Positions 48,581 to 61,205 of a stretch of 64,000 nucleotides of DNA are shown here, in pieces. The notes beneath the pieces were generated by a model. The model did no database searches, had not been told where the DNA came from, and saw only the letters and a program-made list of their open reading frames with translations. A program made the position numbers and the translations under genes. Numbering within the stretch: the first letter of the stretch is position 1; every line of letters begins with the position of its first letter. This DNA comes from Cristatella mucedo (lineage: Eukaryota; Bryozoa; Phylactolaemata; Cristatellidae), in NCBI GenBank assembly GCA_009760855.2, contig WPIO01000020.1, positions 5,031,501 through 5,095,500 on the forward strand, read 5' to 3'.

Positions 48581-49384
48581 AAACCATCTCTGAGCTTACC
48601 TATCTGCTTTAAACCTAATCTCTAGACCTTGATCATTAAGTGCCTTGCAGCCATTTATATTGGCAGCTTGCAGGAAAAGAGAGCTTCATAAAGACTTTAC
48701 TCGTGCTTCCACGAATAGGTTTGGTTACTGAAACAATAGCAAAAAAAAACTATGCTTTAGCATCTGTGGTCGACATTTTTGCTTGAATTGTTGTATGCTG
48801 TAAATCTTATTCATCATAATGATTAGGCCAACAAATAGCCCATGTATTTTCTTTCAGGAGGCATAACCGACCCAGAGTTATTGGTAGATTGTTTGGCAGA
48901 TAAATACATGGCATTGCCATTGTCATCTCCGGACATAGCGATGATTAGGATTAGGGATTGACAATTGGTTCGGGGGTTGACTGATTTTAATCGTCAAGGC
49001 CAAACAGTAGAAACTTGGCTTACGAGTTTAATTCGTTTCGTGACAGAACTCAAAACTCACATTATTCAAATGTCAAATCAACAAAATTCGTGATTATTAC
49101 CCAAATCACCAGGGAGATCAGACGACTTGAAGATGATGATGGAATTAGTGGAGAAGGTTGAAAATGACAACTGAAACTAATTCGCAGACTTTTTTCTTTG
49201 TCTACATGCTTTGTACCTTCAGTGGTTTTCCATGAAAACCTGTCCAATCAGGTTTGTGCCTCATCTTCATTTTCTGAATGTTTCTGAAATGCTACGCTAA
49301 TGTTATTAAATAGTTCTGTCTCAAGTTTGGCTGGAAAATTTTCTGTTTCTTTTGAATAATCCTGCACTGTTCTCCCACATCCCC

Positions 49385-49790
49385 AACCTTTCCTTTATCT
49401 AGCCTGCAGAGATAACCTCCAGCATCCTGCCTATTCCTATGTCCTGGAAAAGCTCCATGTACTGCTACTTCTGCAGCTCTTTTACCTGCTGCTCTGTTGT
49501 CAGTTCCTCCAAGTCGGCCTCGACGAGCTCGCGTCTATGTAGCTCTCATCCAGGTCCAGGCCCATGGACTAGCCAGGCGATGCATACTCCTCCACTAAAG
49601 CAGCTTCAAATTCGAGTTTTCTAAATTCTGCTGAACATTCCTTTACAATTGTGCTCGGCTGATATTGCAGCATTCATTTCGACGTTGGCTGCACGACTAG
49701 CGGCTGGATATCTAAAGCTGGCTCGTAACTCAAGTTTTGCTCTCGACTCAGAGTTTGAAATCGGCCAACAGACAAAAGGTCTCTCAAAAA
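49385..49790 (-). pseudogene. Coding-like relic with charged, coiled-coil-like composition
   Basis: The minus strand gives SESRAKLELRASFRYPAASR, then FRKLEFEAALVEEYASPG, then LVEADLEELTTEQQVKELQK, each in a different frame and with stops between. The charged Glu/Lys/Leu repetition and the Ala/Arg-rich start resemble N-terminal Gag regions of BEL/Pao-type elements, or any coiled-coil gene. Alternatively the plus strand has a possible exon at 49671-49810, flanked by TTGCAG and GTAAGT. The two readings are not both likely. Confidence 0.3.
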
Positions 49791-51494
49791 ACATTGAATT
49801 TGGCGCACTGGTAAGTCAAGGTAGAGCAGTGCTGCTGTGCCTGTTTAACTTAGTCTGTCGCTGGGTGGATGTAAGTTGAATTGGGCATAAGCATGTGTAT
49901 CCTTTGGGTTCTAACGGTGAGGTAAATCGTTTGGTGAATCGAGTTTCTAATGTCTAACGTTTTATTTTAGCTAACTGCATTTGTAGAGTTTGGTTGAATA
50001 CCTGAAAAGGAGAATCAACATTGCCTTCACATAACTAAGGACCTTTTGGGCCATCGACCTAATATATCTTAGTTGAACTTAAGGTTAACCTTAACGTTGA
50101 CATTATCACACACGCTGCTCACTCGCGAGCATTCTCTACTCGACCGAGGCCATTTGATCAAAATAATGAATAGTTTTACAGCTCAGTGAGAGAGCTAAAA
50201 TGATACCCAGGAGCTTAGCAAGTAGCTGGGTCTCTAGCTGCGATTTGGATTGCAAAATAATTTCTTTCAGCTGCAGACGGTGAATGCTTATCTGGTTGCA
50301 GAGCCTCAGAACATTCACCAAACTTTATCTAGCAAATGCTTCAGGGCTGAAGACTGTCGATACATGGAGCATCCTTCATTAACAACAGCCAAATGCAGGC
50401 ACTGTATTTTCAAGGTAAACCCTGAAACGTCACAGAAAGCATCGCAGCTTACGGGAAATTGCATGGCAGGCACATGCTCCTCCTCCGATTGGAAAGCTGG
50501 TCGTTGTGAGAAAGCTACCCAGCTCGGGTAGAGGTATGGCAATCTGGGGGCCCAACTCTTGAGACAAACCTGAAAGCTTGGCTGCATTCGGTTGGCAGTG
50601 ACATAGCCGAGTGCAGCAACCTTGACCTAGCAGTCACCGGTGCCTACTGGGAAAGAGCAACTACAGACTTCCTCTAACCGTAGTGTCCTTGATTCGATCC
50701 AGGCTGTCCACGTGTTACCCGGCACGATTCCACAGTATCGCTTTCTAAGGTTGACTGACTGGTTTGGTACCAGTTTAAGCTCTTCTTGATTTAACCCACG
50801 ACCTGCCATTAGCATTTTTATCAGCCGGTTCACTGGCCGGAATTTTCAGAAGACATCTTTAAAGGAAAGACTTTGCCGTTTGCCACTGCCAAGTGGCGCT
50901 TGTCTGTCAGAGTAATCTCTTAGAGTGGGTATAGGAGCATTTGAAAGCTAAATTAGTTTTTAGATTCAGCCCCCTAATTTACTCGGAACACGAAAATAGT
51001 ATATGGAGCAGGCTGGCAGCAGTTAATTGGGGATTCTGCTTTCGGGTTTGTTTCAGCTGGTTAATGGCAAAAAAAGTGACTTGGTAGTACACGAAAATTG
51101 TATAGGCAAAGTCAGGTGGAGAGAGCATTTGGTGATGTAGCTTGACAGCAAGCATGAGACAGTGCCGAAGCACCGAATTTCTATGAATAGCTCTGCAATT
51201 GGCTTGCTGGAAGACGGCTCAAGGCAGCTCACCCTTTAGCCAATTGCTTCCACTGATCTCATGTGAAGGCAGTGACTTACCCTCATAAACCATGTCCTCA
51301 TAAACCAGCATGGCCCCTAAAACCATCAGCCATAAACACAAGCCGCCCACTAAACGCATGACGATCAAACAATCAGGCCTGGGTCCAATGTAGTCCACAC
51401 GAGTACTTCACTGTAAGCTGGCTTGCCAGCTGTCCCCAGGATCGCCACATAGAGCAAACTGAACCGGGTTTTTAATCTCAGCTGTTGCCCATAG

Positions 51495-51565
51495 CTCATT
51501 CTCTCTTTCTCTGTCTGTCTGTATGTGTCCCTCTCTCTCTCACTCCCTCTCACCCACTCACTCAA
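51495..51565. repeat. CT-rich tract
   Basis: TCTCTCTTTCTCTGTCTGTC, then CCTCTCTCTCTCACTCCCTC. An imperfect pyrimidine tract of about 70 bases. Confidence 0.85.
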
Positions 51566-52307
51566 TGGTAATTCCAAATTTTAGCAAGGGTTGGCCCATA
51601 CTGATTCCTTGGACCAGCAGCATAGGTTGGACTTCCAAGTTCTCGATGGAAAGTATTGGTCAATTTAGGATAATTTCTCTCGTTGTTGGTATAGGTTGCC
51701 TTTTCTGTGAACAACACATTTCCCTTACACAATTTTGTAAAATTAGGGTGTATCTACATAATGCAGCCACCAGCTCTGCCTAATGCATCATCTGGCTTTA
51801 GAGCCGGCTACTGGTAAAGTATTTTAAGGATTAGCAAGTAAATCTCAAGAATTAGACCTTGCGTTTGGCAACCAATCACGAAGTTTGCGGCCATACATTC
51901 GAAGTTAAACTAAATGTCGGTCGCTTTAGACAAATAACCACCTTCAAGAGAAAGCGCCTGATTGCAGTCGGCAGATTAGAATTTCTGCTTCCAAGCATGA
52001 ACTAACCGTGCAATTAAGGAAGCCAGCTAACCATCGCCTAGGCCTAAACCAAAGAATTGATTTATCCAAGGATATGAGAGCACACAACAAGGCCGACTAT
52101 TTCCTAGAGTGACTGCAACGGCTTGGAACTTCTTGAGAGCTAAACCGTTTTGATTGCAGTTGTTTGTCATTATATTAGAACGGTCGCCGGAGTGCCGCCA
52201 TAAGCTAATTTCTAAAGCCCTAAATCAATATAATGAGATTCGATTGCATGCTTAAATACTGCTGTTGTATGCCAGGCAGTCAGCTAGCCTAAGCCTTCAA
52301 TGCTCAG

Positions 52308-52432
52308 AGAGAGGCACTCACGGAAAACAGACAGAGGGAGGGAGAAAGAGAGAGAGAGCGAGATAGTGCGTGAGAGAGAGATGGAGAGAGGGAGAGAGAG
52401 AAGGAGAGAGAGAGAGAGAGAGAGAGAGATGG
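52308..52432. repeat. GA-rich tract
   Basis: An imperfect purine tract of about 125 bases, including GAGAGAGAGAGAGAGAGAGA near 52405-52427. Its minus strand gives a spurious Ser-Leu repeat frame. It complements the CT tract at 51495-51565 in composition. Confidence 0.9.
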
Positions 52433-53314
52433 TGGGCATGTGTGTTTAAGTGAGGGAGAGATATGTTGTGGTTTTGAAACGTTAATAGGTTGTTGGGTCT
52501 CATAGGTCGAGAGAAATATACTGAGTAAAGATCTAACTCCTGAGTTCCAGAAAGTCATATACATATTCATGGAAGAGTAAAGATCATTGCTTGATGTAGT
52601 ATTTGGTAGCATTGGCAAGTTTAATCATCAGAGTCACTACTTTTCTCAGAGAAGGGCAATAGGTACCTGCTAGGCATAACACATTCGTTTGATATCGAGA
52701 TTTTAGCTTTTCGTGTAACTGTAATGCAATTCCATAGACAGACAACAATGGTGCTTACTGGACGCATGTAAAACGTTTGAGCCGTAGGCTGTACCACAAT
52801 GAGAATTTGCCAAATAGCAATTGAAAGATTGTGCATTCTGAGTGCAATGGCAGAAACGTGTTAGTGAATGGCTTGAATGGCTTATGGAGATACAGCAGCT
52901 TAACTTTCAGCTTCGGAGACTCTACCCCAGACCGTACCCCAATGCGATCACGACGCATTCAGGTATCCCCTTAAGTGCAGCGCCAGTTTCGATGTGACCT
53001 CTTTGGTTGGGATCTGTGTGTTTTCAAATCTCTGATCAAATTGAATTGCAGATGCATAAATGTTTGTACGTAGGCTATGGGAGCTGCAATACGAGCAAAT
53101 TACACTTTGGAGGGTTGTCTAACTTGAAAAAGCATTCAATTAGACTTGTATATGCCTTGGTGCATACAAATGAGCAAAACATTTGTCAAAAACGTTTGTA
53201 CAGGTTTAAGAGCTCTTTTTAGCTTAGGGTTTAGGATGCTGCTCAGTTGCAGACTAGGAAGGTGGCCCATCTCACTGTTTTAGTCTGCAAGTGCACTGCA
53301 TGGTCGTAATGTAG

Positions 53315-53499
53315 ATGTGATGGAGCTGCAGCCCTGATAATTCAGCGATCTATGCCTGCCTAATCAATGTGGGTTAGTCAGACAGCTTACCATCCTGCTT
53401 TCTCAGCTACCTGGTCAGCAAGCCCTCCCTCTCAGAGATTGGTCCTGCTTGACCTTAAGTAATTGATTGCCAAGAATCAGCTGTCTTCATTGGTCAATA
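53315..53499 (+). repeat. 185 bp direct repeat, left copy
   Basis: About 94% identical to 54545-54730 (roughly 11 differences and one indel). Landmarks are CCTGCCTAATCAATGTGGGT, CTTTCTCAGCTACCTGGTC and AAGAATCAGCTGT. The two copies are separated by 1.05 kb. Confidence 0.85.
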
Positions 53500-53504
53500 C
53501 TTAA

Positions 53505-53610
53505 CAATAATAATAATAAAACTTTCGAAAAGGCATCCGCAGAAGACTAGATTATTTCTAGGGGCTTAACAATTGCTGCACAGGAAGCAAGCTCAAATGG
53601 TTAGTGGTTG
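53505..53610 (-). mobile_element. Degraded LINE-A tail, antisense, between the direct repeats
   Basis: AATAATAATAATAAAACTTTCG at 53505, followed by a decayed hairpin and TTTCTAGGGGCTTAACAATTGC, aligns with the LINE-A tail at 11221-11322. Some 40% of positions are changed. Confidence 0.45.
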
Positions 53611-54544
53611 CATGCTCAACATAAATGACAACAGTATTATAGGTGCAAAACCTAATTCCAGCCTGCACAATGCCACCTCTTTCTGTTTCCCATGTGGTAT
53701 GTGCTACATTTGCACACTGTTACACCCAGCTTCTGCACATTATGTGATGTCGTCCTCATCGAACCAGGCATTGATTAGCAGTTTCAGGTAAGTGTGGTCT
53801 GTGGTTTTTCTGGGACACAAGAGCCATGCTAGCACACAAAAGGGGCCGTAAAAGCAGGGCTGGGCAGTCACCTGCTACTTTGCAGTGATCCTTGCTGCTG
53901 CTCCCTAAGATCCTCACTGGAATAGACATTAGCTGCAGCCTGCTACCATTTCTATGCCACCGTTTATAATTGCCTTTTATAGACAATTGACTTAAAGATG
54001 TGGGCTTATTTTCGAAATTTTGAAGTAATGTGCAAAACTCGGCTGTCGTAGGACACTCTAAGAGCCGTGTGGAGATAATAAATGGACATGCAGACATGCT
54101 AGGTGTCCCAGCAATGCTGCATACCACTCCAGGGTAAGCGATGACTCTTGTTCGCCAACGGCTGAAGCTCAGATGCAAAGAAGTAGCTGTGGTCACAGGA
54201 TATGCCAGGGCTAACCTGCTGCACACTCGTCTATCACCTATCACTCGTCCATCACCTGCTATCTCAGTCTTGGCTTTGACATGCCGTAGTAATGTTCTGC
54301 CTGTGAACAGCTGCTGGATGTATCATTCAGAAAGGCCCAGTGAGAAGCTGTGGTTTAGCAGCATGCAAGAAGGTGCACAGCCGTGGTCCAGGAGTCTCGA
54401 ATGGGGTCCAAGGGAGTCGTGCTTATCTTTGCTCCGTGAGTTGATGAATAAACTGGTGGTATCGGTCATCGGCTGGCATTCCATGCTGTGTGCAACTGCA
54501 ACCAAACTACAGTATCTACAGGCTCAATAGAGCTCCATGCACAG
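53611..54544. other. Interior between the 185 bp direct repeats; unrecognised frames
   Basis: A 162-codon minus-strand frame (54244-53756) and a 129-codon plus-strand frame (54141-54530) overlap. Neither resembles a known family, and the minus frame starts from a non-conserved ATG. Left unassigned. Confidence 0.3.
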
Positions 54545-54730
54545 TTGTGATGGTGCTGCAGCCCGGACAATTCAGCCGATCTGTGCCTGCCTAATCAATG
54601 TGGGTGAGTCAGACAGCTTACCACCCTGCTTTCTCAGCTACCTGGTCAGCAAGCCCTCCCTCTCAAAGATTGGTCCTGCTTGACCTGAAGTGATTGATTG
54701 CCAAGAATCAGCTGTGCTCATTGGTCAATA
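54545..54730 (+). repeat. 185 bp direct repeat, right copy
   Basis: Partner of 53315-53499, in the same orientation. Ends with CATTGGTCAATA in both copies. Confidence 0.85.
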
Positions 54731-56330
54731 GGAACTGAGCCTCCAGCAATCGGCTGCAGCTTAACTGACCGTGATGGAGACTCCATTTGGACAAAGGAAA
54801 CCTCACTAGCTGCACTGGTCACTCTGCTCCAGCCTACTGAAGTAAACAGCTACACAGGCATACGTCCGAGGGGGGGGAATCTGCACCTTGATTCCCTCCC
54901 CTCGGCTTACTAAAGCAGTGGCAGCAATGATGTGGGTGATGTGACTTTGAAGGCCTAGGAGCTGCTCCTAAGATTCAGGTCAGTATGCTGCAACTATTGT
55001 GTGGCTCTTATGCTGCATGATGCCAATCAACTCCTGGCATCCTGATTGCTGCATTATGTGTTCGTTTGCCTTACCTGTCTCTGCATGAGCTCCGATGTAT
55101 GCCGAGAGGCAAGGACTGTGTTAACACATGTGCATAAACCAAAACCGTTGCCCAACGATATTCCCAATCACCCCCATGCGTTTAGTATAAGTTAGGCACT
55201 GCTGGTGGTTCATTGACACATCTCTGTCGAGATTGTTTGTTGAAAAAGGTACCGAGCATGGTTGCTATGGTTTTACAGTGGTAATGCTTCATGCATCCTA
55301 AAAGGTAATGCCTCGACTCTACCAACAACAACTCACACGTCAAGACGCCTTGACACAACCAACAGAATGAGAATGCTGGTCGATGTGCTGTGCTGAACCA
55401 CCTCCCAACCCTCAGCAGTCTCTATTCATCGTGGAGCCGTCATTACCACCAGCTCTGATGCAATTACGGTTGAGCTAATCATGTAAAGTCGGCCAGCTCA
55501 GCTCACATTGCATACAAGCTGCTTGGCAGTCCTTGGCCGTGTCGTTTTCTTATGAGGGAGGTAGAGGAAATCAGCTGGCTGCTCTTGATCCGCTCGATGC
55601 TTGTTTTGACTGTCGTAGGCATGATGGCTCTCGAAGGAAAGTCGCCGAAAGCATCGTCATGGCACAGCTTGGCCTCACTGGGATGCACAGGATCAGCCGA
55701 CGATTGAACTGCTGGGGAATGCTGTCAGTTGACTTGAGCTAGTCCAGAAGCACTGGACAGAAACTGTTGCCATGCAGTTGCTGTTTTCCTGCCACTTAGA
55801 GCTAAGCATCTTACATTTGTTTTTCAAAGTCTATTTGTAACTGCTTCGTGTCACTATGTGCATGCTGTTGCAGCTGCTCACCGATCGCCTGCTTCGTAGT
55901 TGCGCTGTATATACGAAACTGCTTAAGAGCCAATCTCCTCTGGCCCCACCCTTACAGAGTGCCGTACAGCCATTGACGTTGGTAGCTTGTAGAGCTTGTA
56001 GCTTGTATAGTTAATGCATGCATAGATTTCATATAGACTTTGCTTAAGCATGCATCTATTACCTACCTGTACTTGTATCAGTCATTTGTTATCTGGATCC
56101 TGGCTCATGAATAAAGTTGCTGAATCAAATGATGCTTGAGTTGTGTTTCGTCATTGGCTGAGCATGGAGCAGTGGCAGGTACAAAATTTGCTTCCACACC
56201 GATACACTGCCATAATCAGACCTGTAAATTTGTTAGAAGGCTTTATTCTATAAGTCCAACCAGCCAAGCTAGCATCAGCAAGCCTGTAAAATAGCTTATG
56301 TCTATTGCTGTCTCCCGTAGTCTATTTATA
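54731..56330. other. Non-coding stretch, no recognised feature
   Basis: Only short unassigned frames. A GGGGGGG run is at 54870-54877. Confidence 0.3.
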
Positions 56331-56355
56331 CATTATATATATATATATATATATT
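56331..56355. repeat. (AT)n microsatellite
   Basis: A run of about 12 AT units. Confidence 0.9.
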
Positions 56356-56889
56356 ATTTATTCTGTATTCGATTCGTTTCCTTTTTAGGCCGGTCTATAG
56401 ACAAATCAGCCCGCTAGTCCATGATCCTAGTCTTTGCCTTCACCAGAGCAATCCAGCTCTACCTAGATGACATTACAACTGCTCAGTGCTCAGTGATTTT
56501 TTGTTGATCATGCAGGCATCGCCTTTAGAAACCGTCACCGGTGCTGCCCCAGGAGCTGAAATCTGGGGCTATGTTTGCTCCTTTGGCATGTGGGAACACA
56601 ATGGTTGAGCCTACTGTGTGAGGGCACATTCTGCATAAGCTCACCCATGAGCATTCTTAAACCTGTTTTTCGCTCAGAGACAAAACCCACCTACCTTATG
56701 ACCAGGTATGGGAGGATTTGTGTTTTTGTGGATAGGCTTTACCTAAATATGTCAATAACTGAATCAGCAAGGGCGTGTGTGCGCGAGGTTGTATGTGGTC
56801 TTGACATAATTCTGACTAAATTAATGGGAAGTTGTAAGTACGCCCTTTCAAGATTCCTATCGTTTACATGCAACGTATCACAGATAATG
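56356..56889. other. Region left of the LINE-B relic; possibly its continuation
   Basis: Contains a 105-codon plus-strand frame (56575-56892) that I could not match. By position it might be more LINE-B sequence in a diverged state. Confidence 0.25.
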
Positions 56890-57955
56890 TAACCATGAGT
56901 ACTACTTTTCTGGATCGCGATAGTACTCAGCTGTATTGGTCATTCAAACCATCAGAATGTTCTTCAGCAACTAACAAACTGAATGCTTGCCTTGCCGAAA
57001 TTCTGTCCTAGTATTCGAAAAATGTCTTGACACTATATAATGATAAAACCAAACTGCTGCTCTTTGGACACCCTAAGCTGGGATTGAAAGGCTTTGCTCT
57101 TCGAATTGGGGGTGCTATTGTGCCACCATCACCACGAGCTCGGCATTTAGGTATTGATTTTGACAGCAGCGAATATTTATTTTGAGAGTTTCATTCGGAA
57201 AACTGCTTTTACAGCTAGTCATCACTTCTGTTCCCTATCTAAGAGTAGGAGCTGTCTTCCACAGTGGCTTGCAAAAAATTAAGCTGGCTTATAAGTTCCT
57301 TCTCGGCTTGATCCTTGTAATTCCCATTTGGCAGGGCAGCAAAAAAAAGCACCTAGGCCACTGCAGCTGGCAATGAATATTACTGCAAGGCTAGTTTTCA
57401 AGTCCCAGAGATTTGACCACGTGTCCGCTTTGCTAAAAGAGCAAGGGTGGCCGCCTGTTGATCAACAGATACTGAGACAAGTTCTCATGCTGACCCACAA
57501 GGCCCCCAATGGCCTGGTCTGCCATACCTAGCTGAACGGCTGTTAACAGTTTCAACCTCCTCATGCCGTCACGGTTTCTATGGATAATACATGTTCTGTT
57601 GCTTTATTTTACTTAAAGACAAAAGTTGGCGATAGATGAGTTAGCCCTACTGGTCCGAGACTGTAGAACTCACTTCCAGAATTATTATGCAACGACAGCT
57701 ACTAGCCTACTGCTGAATGTGTATCACTTTGTAGGCTAGCCTGAGTGGCTACTTCCATGCTACTCACTACCTTAACTGCTCTCTTGATGCTTTAATCCTT
57801 TCCAATTTCTTTGTTGGTTGAGATGATATCTTATAACTATCAAATGCATACCGAAAGCGACTTAGGCTGTGAATGTGCTATACAAAACTCTTCTGCCTAA
57901 CACCCACGTAGTGTGTATGGCTTTGTGGAGTTACAGACTGAGATACATTAAATTA
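56890..57955 (+). mobile_element. LINE-B relic, sense, with part of the RT palm
   Basis: The longest LINE-B copy here. At about 56920-56940 the plus strand reads DRDSTQLYWSFKP, aligned with the RT motif (Y/F)ADDTQLY, so the catalytic ADD is lost. It continues with NDKTKLLLFGHP, PRARHLGIDFDS, MNITARLVFKSQRFDHV and MLTHKAPNG, then the 3' UTR with CCGAAAGCGACTTAGGC at about 57855 and a hairpin remnant near 57898-57935, and an ATTAAATTAAAT tail. Many stops and frameshifts. Confidence 0.75.
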
Positions 57956-60850
57956 AATATATCACAGTTAGTTGATTGTGCACACAGCCAGCCATAAGAG
58001 TTATAACTATGAAGCAGCAAAGCAATACATGGAGCAAAGGTCCACGTCAGCACATCTTGCATTAGTGTTTCTCGCACAGAGGCTAGGCCTGGCCGGGCAC
58101 GGACACGTGCCTTTCAATGAGGATGCATTGTGGCCCTACAATGGCACAAGGGGAAGCTGATATCAAACTTATTGCTTCAATATGTACACAGGGCAAGAAA
58201 ATGAGGTTTGGAGTGGTGCATGCATTATCGGCTACTACTAGTCATAGCTGGTGGCATCTAAACGAGAAGATATGATGGCGAACTCAGCACAGACTTGCTT
58301 CTTTATGTCGGGCTAAGAACACTCACCAAATGATGAACATACTATAAGTAATCAGGGGGCCAGGTATTTCCGCCACTCCGTGAAAGAATAAACTTGTATC
58401 CAGATAGGAGGCTTCATACATTTAACTTGGCTGGAAGGAAAGAGGTAAAGCATGAGCTCAGTGTCCGAAGGCAGGGATGCATACCAGAACCTGCCGAAAC
58501 TGGTCGATCTCATCGCCAGACTGACACACAGATAGTTTTTACCCTGACAACGGAACGAATAGCTGATAATCACTTCAACTGAAAGTTAGAGCCATTATTG
58601 ACTTCGGAATTGGTAAGAGAGGCTGTGCAATCCATTCAGGGCAGGCGATGTGGTTAATGGTCTCAGCCAGCTTTTAACTGAGGAGGCACTTGTGGGAAGT
58701 CAGTTACCTGCAGCTTATATTACACAGCTTGCCATTTCAGAATGCACCAGCTGCTTTTTTCAACCACAGCAGCTGCATGCAGCAGTAGATGAGTCATCGT
58801 GAGGAAAAACAGTCAGTAGTAGGGCAATTGGCTGGCTGATGGCTGATGGCTGATAGCAGTATGGTGTTGCTGCTGCTGAAGCAAACAAAAGAGTATTAAC
58901 ATAGCACTGAGCCGGTGGCTCGGCAGGTGAGCACTAGCCCTGGAGACAGCAGCTTGAATCAAATTGCCCAGCTTTTCAATGAGCCAAACTTTAATCTCAA
59001 TGTCGAGGTTGAAGTATACAGTCTCTCGGAAATGAAGCTTCACACTCTGTCAACGAAGAAATTGCCATCAACAAATAAGTTGAAATTAATAAGTGTGATT
59101 CTGTGTAGGCAGAGCCACGTACGAATCGAATTAATATGAATCTACCTAGCGGCTTTAAAACCAGGTGATTGGTGAGATTATTCCAATCTGGAGATGTCTG
59201 TAGCCTAGACAGTCAACACCTCTTTGGGACTATTGCAAGGCTCGACACTCTATCTTGCCAGTTTAAATTTATTTAATCCTATCATTCCTATCGCACAGTC
59301 AGATGCAATTGCCAAAGATTGAACAATTATATTTCTTCAAAGCAGGCAACAACACCTGTCTGTTTCTGCTGAAGCATCGACTCCTTGGCGTTCCTAGTGT
59401 GACATGCATTAAGCAATTACTTTGGTACCAATAGCCACATTCGGTCCTGCCTATACTTGGCACCCATCAGCAGCTAAAAGCTTTTGCTTGAATTGAAAAA
59501 TACTCTCTTTTCTGCCCTAATAGGACTGTGGGTTCCTTGTTGGTCTATCGAAAAGAATTTGTGACGTGCATCCGACGCCAGCGTTACTATTTTAGACGAG
59601 GCTAATTCAATTGATTTACATTGGTGTAATGAAATGTCAACAACGGGTTCGAGTGCTGATGTCCATATACCTGCTACTAGTGATTATCTGCACATGGCAT
59701 CCTTGGTTTGGCTTCTAATTGAGTAGGCTCACAGATGGAAACCGACTTTTGACAAGTGAGCTGACCAGCAAAGGATAGCTCTAGTGGCTGATCTAGGGTA
59801 GGCAGCCCTAGCAACTCCTGACAGAAATGGAAAGAAACAGATCGAATTGCAAGTGAACTCAGAGTCTTGTGGCTGCATGCTTAGTCGGTGAAGAGGGTTC
59901 TTAAGCTGCTGCATACAATGCATTACAACTCCTGAATGAAAAGGCAAGTGGAAAATGTCGATCCTATAGTTTGTGTGCTCACTTCCGGTGTCTCAAAAAG
60001 CAAGTGCGAAAGGAGCACCATCGTTCACGGACAGATTCACAGTGCAGAACTAATGCGGCTCTCCAAATAAGAAGGAATACTAAACAGACGCTTAAAACGC
60101 AACTTTGTATTCCACCATTTAGTGTGTTTTGTGTTTTTCCTGTGTGTGCATGTTCCTACTTATACTAGGCCTATCTCTGTGTGTAAGTTGTCAAAATGGT
60201 TGAGCAACCCATTATTAGACTTCAGCATGTTTCCCTTCCCATATGGCATGTCGATTTATAAATTCAGAAATTTGGGGCGTGTTGGTTAAAATGATCATGT
60301 TTTTAAAATGCTAAGTGAAATATTCATCCTTGATGGTAGCTGCTGACTGGATAATAGAATGTGTGTTAATGCATTTGTAGTACTAGGGTTAAGGCTTCAC
60401 TTAAGTAATTGAGTACATGCCAGAGCAGCATGCTCTTAAGCAACTAGATCCTACCTAATGGTACCGTTCTTTCCAAGAAGTTAAATGTAGAGAGATACAA
60501 TGAACAGGCAAGGAGTTTAAATAAATAGAGAGAACGGCCCAGTATTGGCAATACAAGATAAGAGGCTGGTGACACGACGCTCAATCTGTTTAAATTTCCG
60601 AAGTACTCATCAATCAGCAATGCATTAGCTACGGTAAGCAGTGCTGTAGATTGCGTTGTTTACACAAGATTACACCTCAAATACTGTGGCAATGGTAACT
60701 TCTGTTTATAGTGCAATTATTACATAAGGCAACCCAACGAGTTCTATTATGAAATATGTAGTACTTCAGGTCGTTTAAGTAAAGGAAATTATCACAGCCG
60801 CATCACGGCATGTACTTCATTCGTGTACGTCCTATATTTGGTTCAAGGAT
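57956..60850. other. Non-coding stretch; one possible tRNA-like relic
   Basis: At 58910-58975 the plus strand has GGTGGCTCGGCAGGTGAGC (A-box-like) and GCTTGAATCAAAT (B-box-like), a possible tRNA-derived sequence with low support. Otherwise no recognised feature. A GA/CT-poor AT stretch runs 60200-60850. Confidence 0.3.
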
Positions 60851-60854
60851 TTGA

Positions 60855-61020
60855 GGATATTGAGAGGTATAGGTAACCGATTCGATTCGCAAATAAGTGA
60901 TATGATATTAAATCTGGTGGATGAGTCGACACGGTAATTAGGCTGGTGCCAAACGATGATGGAGCCTAAACGACGAAAATCCTTTAAAGCCGACTAGTCG
61001 CTACTTTAGAAGCCGGTGCA
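60855..61020 (-). mobile_element. LINE-C fragment, antisense
   Basis: GAGGTATAGGTAACCGATTC at 60865 and GGCTGGTGCCAAACGATGATGG at 60940 align with TGTAGGTAAACGACTAGATTC and GGGTGGAGCCAAAAATGAAGG in the LINE-C relics at 14190-14290 and 27580-27670. Confidence 0.5.
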
Positions 61021-61028
61021 GTTAAGAG

Positions 61029-61205
61029 CCGCTTTGGCACACTAGGTAAGGCGGTTGCTTTACACGACCTAGATAACGAAGTCATTGGTTCAATCCCTAC
61101 AGTGGGCTTTCCGTAATTGCTTTTACGAGCAGCTGTGATAGCTGTAAAGACTCGTTTGTGGCTGTAACAAAGAGGCTTTAAAATCAGCGAATATTTTATT
61201 TGTCT
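61029..61205 (+). mobile_element. tRNA-derived SINE, copy 4
   Basis: TTTGGCACACTAGGTAAGGCGG (A box), ACACGACCTAGATAACGAAGTC (paired arm) and GGTTCAATCCC (B box), then the shared body. The terminal hairpin is degraded (GGCTTTAAAATCAGCG). Confidence 0.75.

Larger units (their letters stand above)
49791..53314. other. Non-coding stretch with CT and GA tracts; unassigned frames
   Basis: No gene recognised. Frames of 60-104 codons are present on both strands but overlap one another and lack homology. The GA-rich and CT-rich tracts are listed separately. Confidence 0.35.

Noticed and set aside
50627-50833. Minus-strand frame as an LTR integrase C-terminus
   Set aside because: Only a weak resemblance in a few residues, and no neighbouring integrase sequence.
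52304-52618. Minus-strand Ser-Leu repeat frame of 104 codons
   Set aside because: Translation of the GA-rich tract.
53756-54244. 162-codon minus-strand frame as a gene
   Set aside because: No recognisable domain, no splice or conservation support, and it overlaps an equally long frame on the other strand.
53315-54730. 185 bp repeats as LTRs of a small LTR element
   Set aside because: Although the left copy could start TG and end CA, I saw no matching target-site duplication, primer-binding site or retroviral-like protein between them.
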